Source: Vibrio splendidus (lineage in GTDB: Bacteria; Pseudomonadota; Gammaproteobacteria; Enterobacterales; Vibrionaceae). Taken from it: a stretch of DNA of 64,000 nucleotides. The stretch covers positions 309,617 through 373,616 of the forward strand of contig NZ_MCUN01000013.1 in assembly GCF_002873455.1 (NCBI RefSeq), written 5' to 3'. Positions 48,001 to 56,789 of the stretch are shown in pieces. Numbering within the stretch: the first letter of the stretch is position 1; the number at the start of each line of letters is the position of its first letter. The position numbers were made by a program, and so were the translations under genes. The notes under the pieces were generated by a model. That model did no database searches. It saw only the letters and a list, made by a program, of their open reading frames with translations, and was not told the DNA's origin.

Positions 48001-48178
48001 TTTCAACACGTTCGGCACTGGCGCCGGGGAAGCTGGTTGTTATGTTAGCGTAGCGGTTGGTGATGACTGGATCTTCTGCACGCGGCAGCGTCATGAACGC
48101 AGAAATACCACTCACCATCAGCAAGGCTGTCATTAAGATAAGCAGTCGGGTATTAGAAATAGTCTCTATGATCTTCAT
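45080..48178 (-). CDS. RND multidrug efflux permease (AcrB-like)
   Basis: A 1032-residue inner-membrane proton antiporter. It has twelve predicted helices, two large periplasmic loops, and N- and C-terminal RND repeats. The helix-4 motif is GIMVDNAVVMVD, where AcrB has an Asp-Asp pair (VDDAIVVVE): the second Asp is Asn here. The gene is nine bases downstream of its adaptor gene, forming a pump that lacks its own TolC-type channel. Substrates unknown. I do not assign a Vex name. Confidence 0.92.
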   Translation of the reverse strand: MKIIETISNTRLLILMTALLMVSGISAFMTLPRAEDPVITNRYANITTSFPGASAERVETLVTEVIENKLRELSEVKLVSSTSRPSVSIVTLELNDTITEPEPVWSQARDKLSDIESILPAGSHSPDLDSDHTYAFTTIASLTWSGAGEPDRLTLGRYAKELAKRLRTLSGTEFVDEYGMPQEEIQISLRTADAAALGRSSANIAESLEGADAKNSAGELVSAYSRFGLEIKSELDSIERIKQVPIATDSNGHIIRMEDIASVKRGEKTPQDQIAIIDGEPGVIVAARMHPDLRVDNWTSRANALIGKFEQELPSNVKVTVLFNQQGYTETRLDDLGKSLMIGFGLILIVLFVTLGVRAAILVAISLPLTSLLTLSIMKMTGVPINQMSVTGLIVALGIMVDNAVVMVDTIQAYRLKGQQRAEATMNALKHLWVPLLGSTLTTVLAFAPIILMPGASGEFVGGIAITVSFSLIGSYIISHTLIAGLATKLLPKQLSDVDKKGQHHWYMTGLRIPALTRWFSSSVRFGVTHPIITIALVLLVPFTGYWSMSQLTEQFFPPSDRDMFEIQVYMPPQASIYATKNTSEKIDDIIHRYPEVERIDWLVGANFPSFYYNLQARQNNAPYFSQAMVKTENFDQANALIPELQKVLDNEVPEAQILVRKLNQGPPFTAPVELRVYGENLDTLKAIGEDVRLILAGVPHVTHTRETLQPGTPKVWLKVDEDTAKLNGISLNQFAGMLQTTLTGRESGSVIEGSESVPIRVRVADEARENLAHLSNIRLPISSDVYSTGINVSTLAELELTTSRGAITRRNGQRVNTIEGYIEAGVLPQTVLNEFQKRLANYEMPSGYTIGFGGESAERDNSVNSLISNVAVVVVLMVLVVVMSFNSFRMSSIIFMVAGLAGGLGLLSVWIFGYPFGFTVIIAMLGIAGLAINAAIVILTELKLDEQASSGNVDAVVEAVMSCTRHISSTTITTVGGFMPLIIAGGGFWPPFAVAIVGGTVLTTLISFYFVPVVYHLMTKNQRKKVVTPTA

Positions 48179-48186
48179 GCTATTTC

Positions 48187-49308
48187 CTATTCAGCAGCGC
48201 TGATTGGCTTCACGGTTTGGCCGGGAACTAAGCGATGTAAGCCACTAGCAATCACTTGTTCACCGTCTTCAATGGCCCCACTCACGTACGCTTGTTGGTT
48301 GTTGGCAAACAACACCTGAACACTTCTACGTTCAACCTTGTTGTCTTCACCAATGACAAAGATGTTCCACACACCGCGCAATCCATCAATCAATCCAGTT
48401 AATGGCACCCAATAACCTTGGTCATCAATCTGTTCATCAAACTTAAGATAGGCAAGTTGCCCTTCCAATACCGAAGATTGTTCAGGGAACAAATAACGCA
48501 AACCTACACTACGAGACTGTGTGTCGACCATTGCGCCCGGATTCAACAAGCTCACAGCGAAATCATCTCGCCCGACTCGAATACTTGGTGCGGAAAGTGA
48601 AGTGACCTTTTTCATTTGATTAGCAGGAATACCGATAAAGGCTTCTTTTCCTTCAGAGGCGAGCAGTGTAAGAGTTGGATTACCCACATTCACCACATCT
48701 CCTAGGGAGACAAAACGTGTTGCGATGGTGCCTGAATATGGTGCACGAACCGTAGATTTCACCAACTTCAATTGATTGCCTTTTACTGAGGCATCAATGC
48801 GCAACAAGTTCGCCTGCAATACACGTTGTTCACTCGTCAGTGAGTCAATCTCCGCTTCAGCACTGAAGCCTTTTGCTTTCAATGAGCGTTGACGTTTAAG
48901 GTTTGCGGCTACCAAACTCAACTGAGCTTTGACTTCTTCAGCCTGCGCTTTCAGTTGGCTAGACTCGGTTTCCAATAACTGAGTATCCAATCGAATCAAC
49001 GGCTGACCCGTTGTAACTGTGTCACCGACATCCACCAGAATCTCGTTTACTTTACCCGCCAATTCAAAACCTAAATTCGCCTGCTGCCCCGCTTTTACCA
49101 CACCAACATATTCACGCTGTACTGCATACGATGGGGAGCGTTCCAAAGCGACAGTTTCTACGGTTAACACCGTCGACGCTGCACTATTCGATTCAACGGC
49201 GGTACTACCTGCATCGGATTCTGTCTCGGCTTGTGTTTTTTCACCACACCCAACAAGAAGAGTCGACAACGCCACTGCCACTGCGCTTCCCTTCATCAAT
49301 TTATACAT
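48187..49308 (-). CDS. RND efflux periplasmic adaptor lipoprotein
   Basis: A 373-residue membrane fusion protein. The signal peptide ends in a lipobox (LLVGCGEK), then a Ser/Glu-rich linker, biotinyl-lipoyl and coiled-coil segments (VGVVKAGQQANLGFELAGKVNEILVDVGDTV then LETESSQLKAQAEEVKAQLSLVAANLKR). The beta-barrel and membrane-proximal domains follow (VRAPYSGTIATRFVSLGDVV). First gene of a two-gene efflux operon whose promoter region holds a perfect TetR-type operator. Confidence 0.92.
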   Translation of the reverse strand: MYKLMKGSAVAVALSTLLVGCGEKTQAETESDAGSTAVESNSAASTVLTVETVALERSPSYAVQREYVGVVKAGQQANLGFELAGKVNEILVDVGDTVTTGQPLIRLDTQLLETESSQLKAQAEEVKAQLSLVAANLKRQRSLKAKGFSAEAEIDSLTSEQRVLQANLLRIDASVKGNQLKLVKSTVRAPYSGTIATRFVSLGDVVNVGNPTLTLLASEGKEAFIGIPANQMKKVTSLSAPSIRVGRDDFAVSLLNPGAMVDTQSRSVGLRYLFPEQSSVLEGQLAYLKFDEQIDDQGYWVPLTGLIDGLRGVWNIFVIGEDNKVERRSVQVLFANNQQAYVSGAIEDGEQVIASGLHRLVPGQTVKPISAAE

Positions 49309-49360
49309 ACGTACTGTTCCTATGCGGTACTCAATTATGTTCTTTTTTTAGACTAACCAA

Positions 49361-49385
49361 ATCAAACTAGACTGTCTAGTTTGAT
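49361..49385. promoter_or_regulatory. Perfect 25-bp palindrome, TetR-type operator
   Basis: Twelve-base arms ATCAAACTAGAC and GTCTAGTTTGAT around a single T. It lies 53 bases before the RND adaptor start and 178 bases before the tetR start, in the divergent region. Candidate binding site of the neighbouring TetR protein. Confidence 0.9.
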
Positions 49386-49562
49386 TATGTTAAAAATAAG
49401 TTTCATCGTTAATGATTGATAAAACCATCACAAAAAGCATAATGCTTAGCCTGTATCGAGAAGCACACTGTAAGTATTTAAAGATACAAATGTAACGAGA
49501 CAAAGCTAAGCAACGAGACAACACTAGGTAATGACCCAACACCAAGTAACGAGAAGCAGCAC

Positions 49563-50177
49563 GTGACTAAAATCATCAAGAGTGAACAAAAGAGATCGCA
49601 GATCTTAACCGCAGCTAGCCAACTTTTCTCTGAGCATGGCTTCAAGATCAATATGGATCAGATAGCGAAAGCGGCGAATGTTTCTAAGCAAACGGTCTAT
49701 TCTCACTTTAAAAACAAAGACGAACTTTTCGAAACCTGCATGCAAACTAGGTGTGCGGAGCGCGAACTTAGCCCTACTGCGTTTGATATGAATGCTGCGG
49801 TAGGTGATGAGTTGGTGAAATTTGGTGTGAAGTTTCAAGACTTATTACTTGATGACCAATCTAGGCAAACCTTTCAAAACGCAGTCAGCCAAGCCAACAC
49901 ACACCCAGAGATTGCCTCTATTTATTTAGAAACTGGGCCACAGAAGACCACCAAGTTACTCGCTGATTATTTGCAGACCAAGATAGATTCTGGTGATCTA
50001 ACACTTTCGACCTCAAGCTCACCAACCATGGCAGCACAACAACTGCTACTTATGTTCCATGGTAAATCGGCGTATTGGGCATTTTTCGGACATGATAGCG
50101 GCGAATCTGATGAAGAGAGGCTTAACTACACTCGCGAATGTGTTGCGCTATTTTTGAACGGTAACCAGTCTAGTTAA
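49563..50177 (+). CDS. TetR family transcriptional regulator of the RND operon
   Basis: A 204-residue repressor. The N-terminal HTH is typical (QILTAASQLFSEHGFKINMDQIAKAANVSKQTVYSHFKNKDELFETC). A C-terminal ligand-binding helical domain of TetR_C type follows. It begins with GTG (49563). Divergent from the RND adaptor gene, with a perfect palindromic operator between, the usual layout of a local repressor. Confidence 0.92.
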   Translation: MTKIIKSEQKRSQILTAASQLFSEHGFKINMDQIAKAANVSKQTVYSHFKNKDELFETCMQTRCAERELSPTAFDMNAAVGDELVKFGVKFQDLLLDDQSRQTFQNAVSQANTHPEIASIYLETGPQKTTKLLADYLQTKIDSGDLTLSTSSSPTMAAQQLLLMFHGKSAYWAFFGHDSGESDEERLNYTRECVALFLNGNQSS

Positions 50178-50240
50178 TCGTTCAATGTTCCTAGTTAATG
50201 GTTCAAGGTTTATAGTTCAAGGTTCCTAATTGATAGAAGG
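50171..50240 (+). repeat. Degenerate direct repeats of GTTCAAGGTT
   Basis: GTTCAATGTTCCTAGTTAATG, then GTTCAAGGTTTATA, then GTTCAAGGTTCCTAATTGATAG form imperfect repeats of about 14-23 bases after the tetR stop. Confidence 0.6.
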
Positions 50241-50252
50241 CTCATGTCGCCG

Positions 50253-51164
50253 TTAGATCGCATTAGGAGCAGACTCAAGAAGTAACTCATAGAAACGTTT
50301 AGCAGCAGGGCCTGTCTTTGCACCTTTTGGTAAGGTCAGGTGCAGCGGAACATGATATCCACTGCCATTTTCGACATTCAACACCGCCAGCTTATCGCTA
50401 CCTCGACTTTCCACAATATGCTTAGGTAATCGGCAATAACCCACACCCTGCTCTACCGCACCAAACGCATGGTCAAAATTATCCACCGTAATGCGCTGGC
50501 TCGACTTCAACCAACCCACATCCTTTTTGTTCCCTTGCGTTTTACTGCCTTGACTAGCTTGAGCTCCTAAATCCCTCACCACAATTTGTGGCAAAGACGA
50601 CAGTTGATTCAACGATACCGAAACGGTACTGGCTAACGGATGTGAGCAAGCAACTACTGGCTCCATCATCGTAAAACCAAAGGCTTCGGCTGAGTAATTA
50701 GTGACGGGCAGATTAATAATGGCAACATCGGCGAGCTCTTGAGTGACCATTTCCGTTGTTTTAGACAGTGACGTTTCCATAACTTGAATTGATGTTGAGT
50801 TGTTTTCCGCCAAAAATTGCGCCATCGGTTTGTAAAGACGTTCAAGGCAACACAAATGATCCACGGCGATTACAATTTCAGATTCAACGCCTTTTGCAAG
50901 CTGTTCACTGATCAACTCCAACTCTCGTGCTTGTTCCAACATACTGCTCGCACGGCGCAACAGTGCTTTACCATCTTCCGACAATACAGCCCTGCGACCT
51001 TCAACTTGGACCAAAGTTACACCTAACTGGTCCTCCAATTTTCTCAAGGCATAAATCAGCGTGGTATGGCTCTTGTTTAACTGGAGTGCCGCCGCTTGAA
51101 TACTGCCAGCGCGGTCAATCTCATAAAGCGTTTGCCATTGGTCGAGGGTGGTCTTCAATCTCAT
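50253..51164 (-). CDS. LysR family transcriptional regulator
   Basis: A 303-residue regulator with HTH (WQTLYEIDRAGSIQAAALQLNKSHTTLIYALRKLEDQLGVTLV) and a substrate-binding domain (about 90-290, GYCRLPKHIVE near the end). Divergent from ydhR across a 222-base region, so ydhR and its membrane-protein neighbour are its likely targets. Effector unknown. Confidence 0.92.
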   Translation of the reverse strand: MRLKTTLDQWQTLYEIDRAGSIQAAALQLNKSHTTLIYALRKLEDQLGVTLVQVEGRRAVLSEDGKALLRRASSMLEQARELELISEQLAKGVESEIVIAVDHLCCLERLYKPMAQFLAENNSTSIQVMETSLSKTTEMVTQELADVAIINLPVTNYSAEAFGFTMMEPVVACSHPLASTVSVSLNQLSSLPQIVVRDLGAQASQGSKTQGNKKDVGWLKSSQRITVDNFDHAFGAVEQGVGYCRLPKHIVESRGSDKLAVLNVENGSGYHVPLHLTLPKGAKTGPAAKRFYELLLESAPNAI

Positions 51165-51386
51165 TGGTCTAAAATCCTGACAGTTAATGGCTATATTATG
51201 AACTTTTCTGTTTATTTTTTACAGGTATTATTCATTTCAACAACAAGACAAACAGACGTTGTTTGTTGGACTGCCTAGTTTGTTAGGCGCGTTGTTTGTA
51301 GAGCAACATCATTTTAGATAAACCTAAGCCGCAGCACTTACGACCAAGCGCTCGACGAACAAAATTAAACGTTTGGAGAAATAACC

Positions 51387-51692
51387 ATGAAACTATTACA
51401 AGTCGATTTTGGATTTACTGGCCCATTTGGTGAAGAGATGGCAACCGCTCTCGTTGACCTAGCAAAATCAATCAACAATGAACCAGGTATGATCTGGAAA
51501 ATTTGGACAGAGAGCGAAGCCGAAAAATTGGGCGGTGGTATCTACTTATTTGAAGACCAACTTAGCGCTGAAACGTATTTGGCGATGCACACTGCCCGCT
51601 TACAACAAATGGGGATTGCAGAAGTACGCGGAGTAATCTTTGACGTAAATCAGCCATTAACTACCATTAACAAAGGTCCTATCAACAGTTAA
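51387..51692 (+). CDS. ydhR: YdhR family putative monooxygenase
   Basis: A 101-residue ferredoxin-fold (dimeric alpha/beta barrel) protein colinear with E. coli YdhR: LQVDFGFTGPFGEEMA, INNEPGMIWKIWTESE, GGIYLFEDQLSAETYLAMHTARL and VRGVIFDVNQPLTTIN. Thought to oxidise aromatic substrates without cofactor, but the substrate is unknown. GGAGAAA ribosome binding site. A membrane protein gene follows after 54 bases, probably in the same operon. Confidence 0.9.
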   Translation: MKLLQVDFGFTGPFGEEMATALVDLAKSINNEPGMIWKIWTESEAEKLGGGIYLFEDQLSAETYLAMHTARLQQMGIAEVRGVIFDVNQPLTTINKGPINS

Positions 51693-51746
51693 TGAACTCG
51701 TTCATTAACTGAATAAACACAAAGAGACTGAATAGAGAGATACGTA

Positions 51747-52121
51747 ATGAACAATAAAACTTTTCTTAGCCTACACGGCATTATTTACGCAGGGTTTGCC
51801 ATCGCACTGTTTTTTCTACCAACGGTAATGTGGCCAATGTATGGCGTGGAAATTAATGATAAGTACGCTTACTTTCTCTCTCAACATACCAGTATATTTC
51901 TTGGTGGTGTTGCTGCAATAAGCTGGTTGCTTAGAGACATTGAACCCGGCGTATCCGCGAAAAAACTCATCCAAGGTTTAGTGGTGACCAACATGCTAGG
52001 CGCCGTCATCACACTGTATGCCGCGTTTACAGGAATCTTTGTTGGCTTTGGTTGGAGCGACCCTGCGTTCTTCTTGTCACTTTCAGTGTTAAGTGTTTTA
52101 CAAGTTAGAAAACAAAGCTAA
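51747..52121 (+). CDS. Small four-helix membrane protein
   Basis: A 124-residue protein with four hydrophobic segments (LHGIIYAGFAIALFFLPTVMW, FLSQHTSIFLGGVAAISWLL, LIQGLVVTNMLGAVITLYAAF, and PAFFLSLSVLSVL). No family recognised. Co-oriented with ydhR; a GAGAGA ribosome binding site precedes it and a perfect terminator follows. Confidence 0.75.
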   Translation: MNNKTFLSLHGIIYAGFAIALFFLPTVMWPMYGVEINDKYAYFLSQHTSIFLGGVAAISWLLRDIEPGVSAKKLIQGLVVTNMLGAVITLYAAFTGIFVGFGWSDPAFFLSLSVLSVLQVRKQS

Positions 52122-52131
52122 TCACTAAATA

Positions 52132-52166
52132 AAAGGCACAAATGAGATCATCATTTGTGCCTTTAT
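52132..52166. terminator. Bidirectional terminator between the membrane-protein gene and blc
   Basis: Perfect 14-base arms AAAGGCACAAATGA (52132-52145) and TCATTTGTGCCTTT (52151-52164) around GATCA. Confidence 0.92.
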
Positions 52167-52201
52167 TAAATCAAATCTCAGTATGTTTGGCTGGTGTAGC
52201 C

Positions 52202-52720
52202 TTACTTGTCGTGCTCTACAAAGATCAGATCATCAGTATTAAAGCCGCGCTCTTTCGACATCGCTTTGAATTTCTCCATGACTTCTGGTGCAACCTCTGG
52301 TGTTCGAGACAGCAACCACAGATAATCGGTATCTGGCCCTGATACGAACGCGTACTGGTAGCCTTCTTTGTCTAATTCAAAAACAACATACGCACCGTAG
52401 AACGGACCAAAGAAAGAAACTTTTAAGTAACCCTGATCACTTCCTTCCACAAAATAGGCTTTGCCTTCCGCTTCATTCCATTCACCTTTTTCCAGTGAAT
52501 AGCCACGGTTAACGACTTTTACCCCACCATCATCACGAAGGCTGTATTCTGCACTGATGTTACTTAGACCACGCTCAAATGAGTGATCCAAACGAGCCAC
52601 TTCGTACCAAGTCCCTAAATATCTATCGAGTTCAAACTCTTTGACTGGTTTTACCGTTTCAGGCATACCGACACACCCGCCCAATAAAATCGCACTCAAC
52701 AGCAATAAAATTCTTTTCAT
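52202..52720 (-). CDS. blc: Outer-membrane lipoprotein lipocalin Blc
   Basis: A 172-residue bacterial lipocalin. The signal peptide ends in lipobox LLGGC (Cys16). The mature part shows the lipocalin start DRYLGTWYEVARLDHSFERGL (G-x-W), NISAEYSL, and YLWLLSRTPEV with the closing Arg. It binds fatty acids or lysophospholipids and is stress-related in E. coli. GAGG ribosome binding site. Similar Vibrio lipoproteins are called VlpA. Confidence 0.95.
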   Translation of the reverse strand: MKRILLLLSAILLGGCVGMPETVKPVKEFELDRYLGTWYEVARLDHSFERGLSNISAEYSLRDDGGVKVVNRGYSLEKGEWNEAEGKAYFVEGSDQGYLKVSFFGPFYGAYVVFELDKEGYQYAFVSGPDTDYLWLLSRTPEVAPEVMEKFKAMSKERGFNTDDLIFVEHDK

Positions 52721-52918
52721 CCTAACCTCGACTCACGTTTTATGTCTTTCTAATACTGTATACGTTTCTGTTAAAAAATAGATCTCTATTTATTCTTTAA
52801 ATCAGTGATTTACCTAACATTTACATTACAAAAACACAGCAATTGATTTATAAAACCCAGAACGCATCACAGACTATTCATCTATTCCCTATAATTGAAA
52901 ATAAGATAATCAACGTGA

Positions 52919-54631
52919 ATGACTATGATTGAACATTTATTGAAAAAATCACTGCCGTTTTCTGTACTGGTAAGCGTCCTCTACTTAGGGACATCAATGG
53001 CTGGTTCGTTGGCTATGGCCGAAACGTCAAGCGATCAGATTTTTACTAACGCCATTATTTATGGTCATTACGAATCCGATAGTATCGCTATCAAGAACGG
53101 GAAAATAACCTTTATTGGTCAGAAACAAAGTGCGTTGGAATACGCGAATACCGATACCAATATCATCGACTTAGAAAATGCCTTTGTCTTGCCCGGTTTC
53201 ATTGATAATCACAATCATGTTTTTGAAGCCGCCTCAGAGCTAGGTGGCAATTGCGAACTCGATTCTGAAGCCACACTCGAAGAGCAAATCCCTTACTTAG
53301 AAGCGTGTAAAATCAATGCCGAAACCGATGGTCGAGGCTGGCAAATGGGTTATGGCTTTTCTCTGGAGTCGACACTCGACAGTGACTCGAGATACACGCC
53401 ACTGGAGATCATCGACAGTGTTTTTCCAGATCGTCCAGTGGTAATCATGGAGCAAACTTCACACTCAATGTGGGTCAATTCTAAAGCCTTAAAAATAGCC
53501 AGAATCAGCCAGCAATCGCCAGATCCACAGGGTGGCGCATATTTAAAAGACTCAAGCACTGGAAAACTTAACGGCATCTTACTAGATAACGCTGGCGACC
53601 AAATCATGGAGATGGCGTGGAACAGTCAGAGCGAGCTCTTTGAACAGAGCTACCAAGGCTTAATGTTCGGACTTGAAGAAGCCGCAGCGCACGGCATTAC
53701 CACCATAGGTGACGGCCGAATGTATTGGAAACGAGGCTGGTATGATGTCTGGCTAGAAGCTGAGCAAAACCAAGATTTGACTGCTCGCGTGTCATTGCGC
53801 CCTTGGGTTTACCCATCAATGGCGATACCCTCTCAATTAGAAGTCTTTGAGAAGATGTATTCCGATGACAAAAACCGCTTGCTGCTTGTCGATCAGGTAA
53901 AAATGTACAGTGATGGCATCTTCATTAACGGTACAGCAAAAACACTCGCGCCCTATTTAGATACCTATCTGCCACAGTCTCCCAATGGCCTAAACTATAT
54001 TCCACCAGCACAGATGAAAGAGTGGCTAACCGCGCTCGATAAAATCGGTTTTAGCGCTCACATTCATGCGATTGGTGATGGTGCCGTTCGTGAATCACTA
54101 GATGCGATAGAAAGTATCCGAAAACAAGGTTCAACCAAACCCTACACCCTAACCCATGTCGAATTAATCAATGATGAAGATGTTCCCCGCTTCAAACAAC
54201 TCAATGTCTCGGCGGATTTCCAAGTCGGTTCCGATTACGTAGCCAAGCATCAACACCAATGGGCCGAAGCCTTCCTTGGCGCTCGTCGTGCTAAAGCAAT
54301 GATGAACCTAGACGCGATACTCAAAACCGAAGCAAATATCACTTTGAGCAGCGATTGGAACGTACACGACATCAACCCATTGGTCGGCATCGCGAACAGC
54401 TTAATCATGGGCAAAACTGGCCTCACTGATATCTACACAGCTATCGACGCTTACACGATTAACGCCGCTTCTAGCTTGGGCATCGACGACATTACTGGAT
54501 CTATTGAGGTAGGAAAATCAGCGGACTTCGCCATTCTCGACCGAGACATCACGACCATATCTGCAAGACAAATAGCCAAGACTCAGGTGTTGATGACGGT
54601 GTTGCGCGGGGATGTGGTTTATGAAAAATAG
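52919..54631 (+). CDS. Secreted amidohydrolase family 3 protein (YtcJ-like)
   Basis: A 570-residue metal-dependent hydrolase with a signal peptide (LPFSVLVSVLYLGTSMAGSLAMAE). It has the composite N-terminal beta part (ITFIGQKQSALEYAN), PGFIDNHNHVFEA (His-x-His), AHIHAIGDGAVRES (His), and the SSDWNV aspartate, the visible metal-ligand set for this family. Substrate unknown; relatives hydrolyse formamide-like or imine bonds. Second amidohydrolase at 57437-59497 is a distant paralogue. Confidence 0.88.
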   Translation: MTMIEHLLKKSLPFSVLVSVLYLGTSMAGSLAMAETSSDQIFTNAIIYGHYESDSIAIKNGKITFIGQKQSALEYANTDTNIIDLENAFVLPGFIDNHNHVFEAASELGGNCELDSEATLEEQIPYLEACKINAETDGRGWQMGYGFSLESTLDSDSRYTPLEIIDSVFPDRPVVIMEQTSHSMWVNSKALKIARISQQSPDPQGGAYLKDSSTGKLNGILLDNAGDQIMEMAWNSQSELFEQSYQGLMFGLEEAAAHGITTIGDGRMYWKRGWYDVWLEAEQNQDLTARVSLRPWVYPSMAIPSQLEVFEKMYSDDKNRLLLVDQVKMYSDGIFINGTAKTLAPYLDTYLPQSPNGLNYIPPAQMKEWLTALDKIGFSAHIHAIGDGAVRESLDAIESIRKQGSTKPYTLTHVELINDEDVPRFKQLNVSADFQVGSDYVAKHQHQWAEAFLGARRAKAMMNLDAILKTEANITLSSDWNVHDINPLVGIANSLIMGKTGLTDIYTAIDAYTINAASSLGIDDITGSIEVGKSADFAILDRDITTISARQIAKTQVLMTVLRGDVVYEK

Positions 54632-54672
54632 AGCCAACAAGCGCATCGAATTGGTTATCGCCACATAAACGA

Positions 54673-54702
54673 AAACGAGCCAGCTTAGTCAGCTGGCTCG
54701 TC
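54673..54702 (-). terminator. Terminator between the amidohydrolase and the 54731 gene
   Basis: Arms ACGAGCCAGCT (54675-54685) and AGCTGGCTCGT (54691-54701) around TAGTC. The T run (TTTT) is on the minus strand, so it fits the minus-strand gene best. Confidence 0.85.
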
Positions 54703-54730
54703 TGTTATTCACATCTGTATTTTAGTTCTG

Positions 54731-55219
54731 TTACACGTTGGTCTCTTTTAGTGCTTTCACATTTGAATCTTGTTTGTCATCCAGTGCAAAGTAGATCTTC
54801 GATACAATCACTTCAGCAATCAGAATCGTAAAAACCACGGCGAAGAACGCCACCACACCATTCCAAGGGCCAGTAAAGCTCACCTTGTCACCGAACATAA
54901 GGTTAATCGCTTCTAGCATGACGAATTTTGAGCCAACAAGAATAATGTATGTCGACAGTGCTCGATACACCTTAGGTGCCGTTCCTGATTTCCGTTTAAA
55001 GTAATCCGCTACCTTGTGTTCTAAGCCAATAGAGAGCTTCAACAATAACTGCAGCAACAACGCCGCGATCAAAGAGATAGTGAAAGATTCAATGTTGACG
55101 AAGTCCCAGTACTCATCGAAAAAGTTAAGTACGACTAAGTCCACCAGCACGGCTAACGTGTAACCTACGAATAGACGTTGTGGTGTGTTGAACCCGTAAA
55201 CTTTGTCTGATTTAGTCAT
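54731..55219 (-). CDS. Four-helix inner-membrane protein
   Basis: About 162 residues with hydrophobic segments at LFVGYTLAVLVDLVVLNFF, FTISLIAALLLQLLLKLSI, IILVGSKFVMLEAINLMF and GVVAFFAVVFTILIAEVIV. No family recognised. The frame opens 29 codons upstream, but ATG 55219 with a GAGAGACAG ribosome-binding stretch gives MTKSDKVYGFNTPQRL, a more natural start. Confidence 0.75.
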   Translation of the reverse strand: MTKSDKVYGFNTPQRLFVGYTLAVLVDLVVLNFFDEYWDFVNIESFTISLIAALLLQLLLKLSIGLEHKVADYFKRKSGTAPKVYRALSTYIILVGSKFVMLEAINLMFGDKVSFTGPWNGVVAFFAVVFTILIAEVIVSKIYFALDDKQDSNVKALKETNV

Positions 55220-55412
55220 TCTGTCTCTCTTTGATTTGATAAGTAGCCTCGATTCGAAATACATCTTAGCCTTCAAATCAGAGCAAAACTTACCATTTGA
55301 TGACATCTCCCAAATTCATTCGCAGAATCAATAAATCTCTTTATGGTGCCATTGCTGAATAAACGACAACAGCACCTCTAATGAATTTATGCGTACTTAA
55401 CCTTTGAGCAAG

Positions 55413-56789
55413 TTAATTAAAATCTTGCGTCCAGTAAGACACCTTCGATGAGTCAGACTTACTGGTTTTGTATCCAATACCCATCTTGGTGTGGCGGCTG
55501 TTCATTACGTTTTGGCAGTGACCTTCGTGGCCAGCCCAGCTATTGAGACCGGCATTATTCACTTTGCCATCACTTCTCGGACTGGTGTAACCAAAGATAG
55601 GAATCACAACCGACTTCGATGAAAGCACAAACGCATTCTGACCTGAACTGTTTACAACGAAGTGACCTTGGCCATCTCTCCGATGTTGCTCATCTGAGTT
55701 CAACTGAGCATTGTTAGCCGTGGTATTGTCCCAAGCGATAGGGGCAACTGGCGGGTAATTCCCACTCGCAAACGAAGAGCCAAATGCATCACAATAGCGC
55801 TGTGTCGACCTCGCGCAGTTTGTCGAAATAACAGATTGATACTTAATAGTGTTCTGGCTTAGATCTTCTGGAATATTCACAATTCGGCACCATCTTTCAT
55901 CGGCAACACCTTGACCCGGCATACCCCAAATCGCACCATTCAGTAGTTGATTTATATCTAGCGATGAGAAATCGATAAGAGTGTCGCTATTTAGCTGGCC
56001 GAGCTCCAAATCGATCTTTCCAGATGAGGGGTTCAACTCAAAGATCGAAGCCCCTACCTCCTTTGCTGCTACGTTAATTTTGTCGCGCTGTAATAATTCC
56101 CAAGAATCACCAAACCGCTCTTTTGACTGTTGTCCATAAGCCTGAGCGATAAAATCATAAGTGGGCAAATTAGACTCCACTCCGCTCCCATCTTTGGAAA
56201 TGACACTGCCAACATTTTTAAATTCCAAAGCACTGTCGAACACCGCATCGTTAAACACATACGACCCCAAGTGCTCACTGGAGCAAGAGTTGCTTTGCAT
56301 ATCGTATCGATATTCAGAAATTGTGCCGTCTACGATTAACTGATGATTCTTCCTTTGCGCACTTAACCCTGCAGTTTCGTAACAATGCCAATCGTTAACA
56401 AAGTTACTGCCATTGTCGATAACGATTGTTGGTGTCGCTATAGTCACATCAACTTTCTGAGTATCCCCACCTTTGAATGCAGGCAGTTCGTTTTTAACAG
56501 TAATCGATGAATAATTTCTGATTGGATCCGTTTTTTCAACAAAGCCTTCGATAGCAAAAATCATATTGTTGCTAAGCGCCTTAATATCGGGCTGCTGAGA
56601 CGTTACTGTCGACGGAGAATCGGTGTTGCCTGGAATGCTAGGATTATTTGGGGAGCTTGGGTTGTTTGAAGTTCCTGGGGTAGTAGCGTTATCAGAAGTA
56701 GAGGTGCTCCCCCCTGATGAACTTTCTCCTCCACAACCGGAGATAATCAATGCCAGAAGCGCCACCGCTGAGATATTGCGTTTGTTCAT
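55413..56789 (-). CDS. CAP (SCP/PR1) domain lipoprotein with Ser/Pro/Asn-rich linker
   Basis: A 458-residue lipoprotein. The signal peptide ends at lipobox LIISGC. A low-complexity linker (SGGSTSTSDNATTPGTSNN) follows to about residue 70, then a middle domain with several cysteines. The C-terminal part (about 330-458) resembles a CAP domain: PPVAPIAWDNTTANNAQLNS with its histidine (DEQHRRDGQGHF), and GHEGHCQNVMNSRHTKMGIGYK ending in YWTQDF. The CAP fold is recognised by pattern only; function unknown. No operon partner. Confidence 0.72.
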   Translation of the reverse strand: MNKRNISAVALLALIISGCGGESSSGGSTSTSDNATTPGTSNNPSSPNNPSIPGNTDSPSTVTSQQPDIKALSNNMIFAIEGFVEKTDPIRNYSSITVKNELPAFKGGDTQKVDVTIATPTIVIDNGSNFVNDWHCYETAGLSAQRKNHQLIVDGTISEYRYDMQSNSCSSEHLGSYVFNDAVFDSALEFKNVGSVISKDGSGVESNLPTYDFIAQAYGQQSKERFGDSWELLQRDKINVAAKEVGASIFELNPSSGKIDLELGQLNSDTLIDFSSLDINQLLNGAIWGMPGQGVADERWCRIVNIPEDLSQNTIKYQSVISTNCARSTQRYCDAFGSSFASGNYPPVAPIAWDNTTANNAQLNSDEQHRRDGQGHFVVNSSGQNAFVLSSKSVVIPIFGYTSPRSDGKVNNAGLNSWAGHEGHCQNVMNSRHTKMGIGYKTSKSDSSKVSYWTQDFN

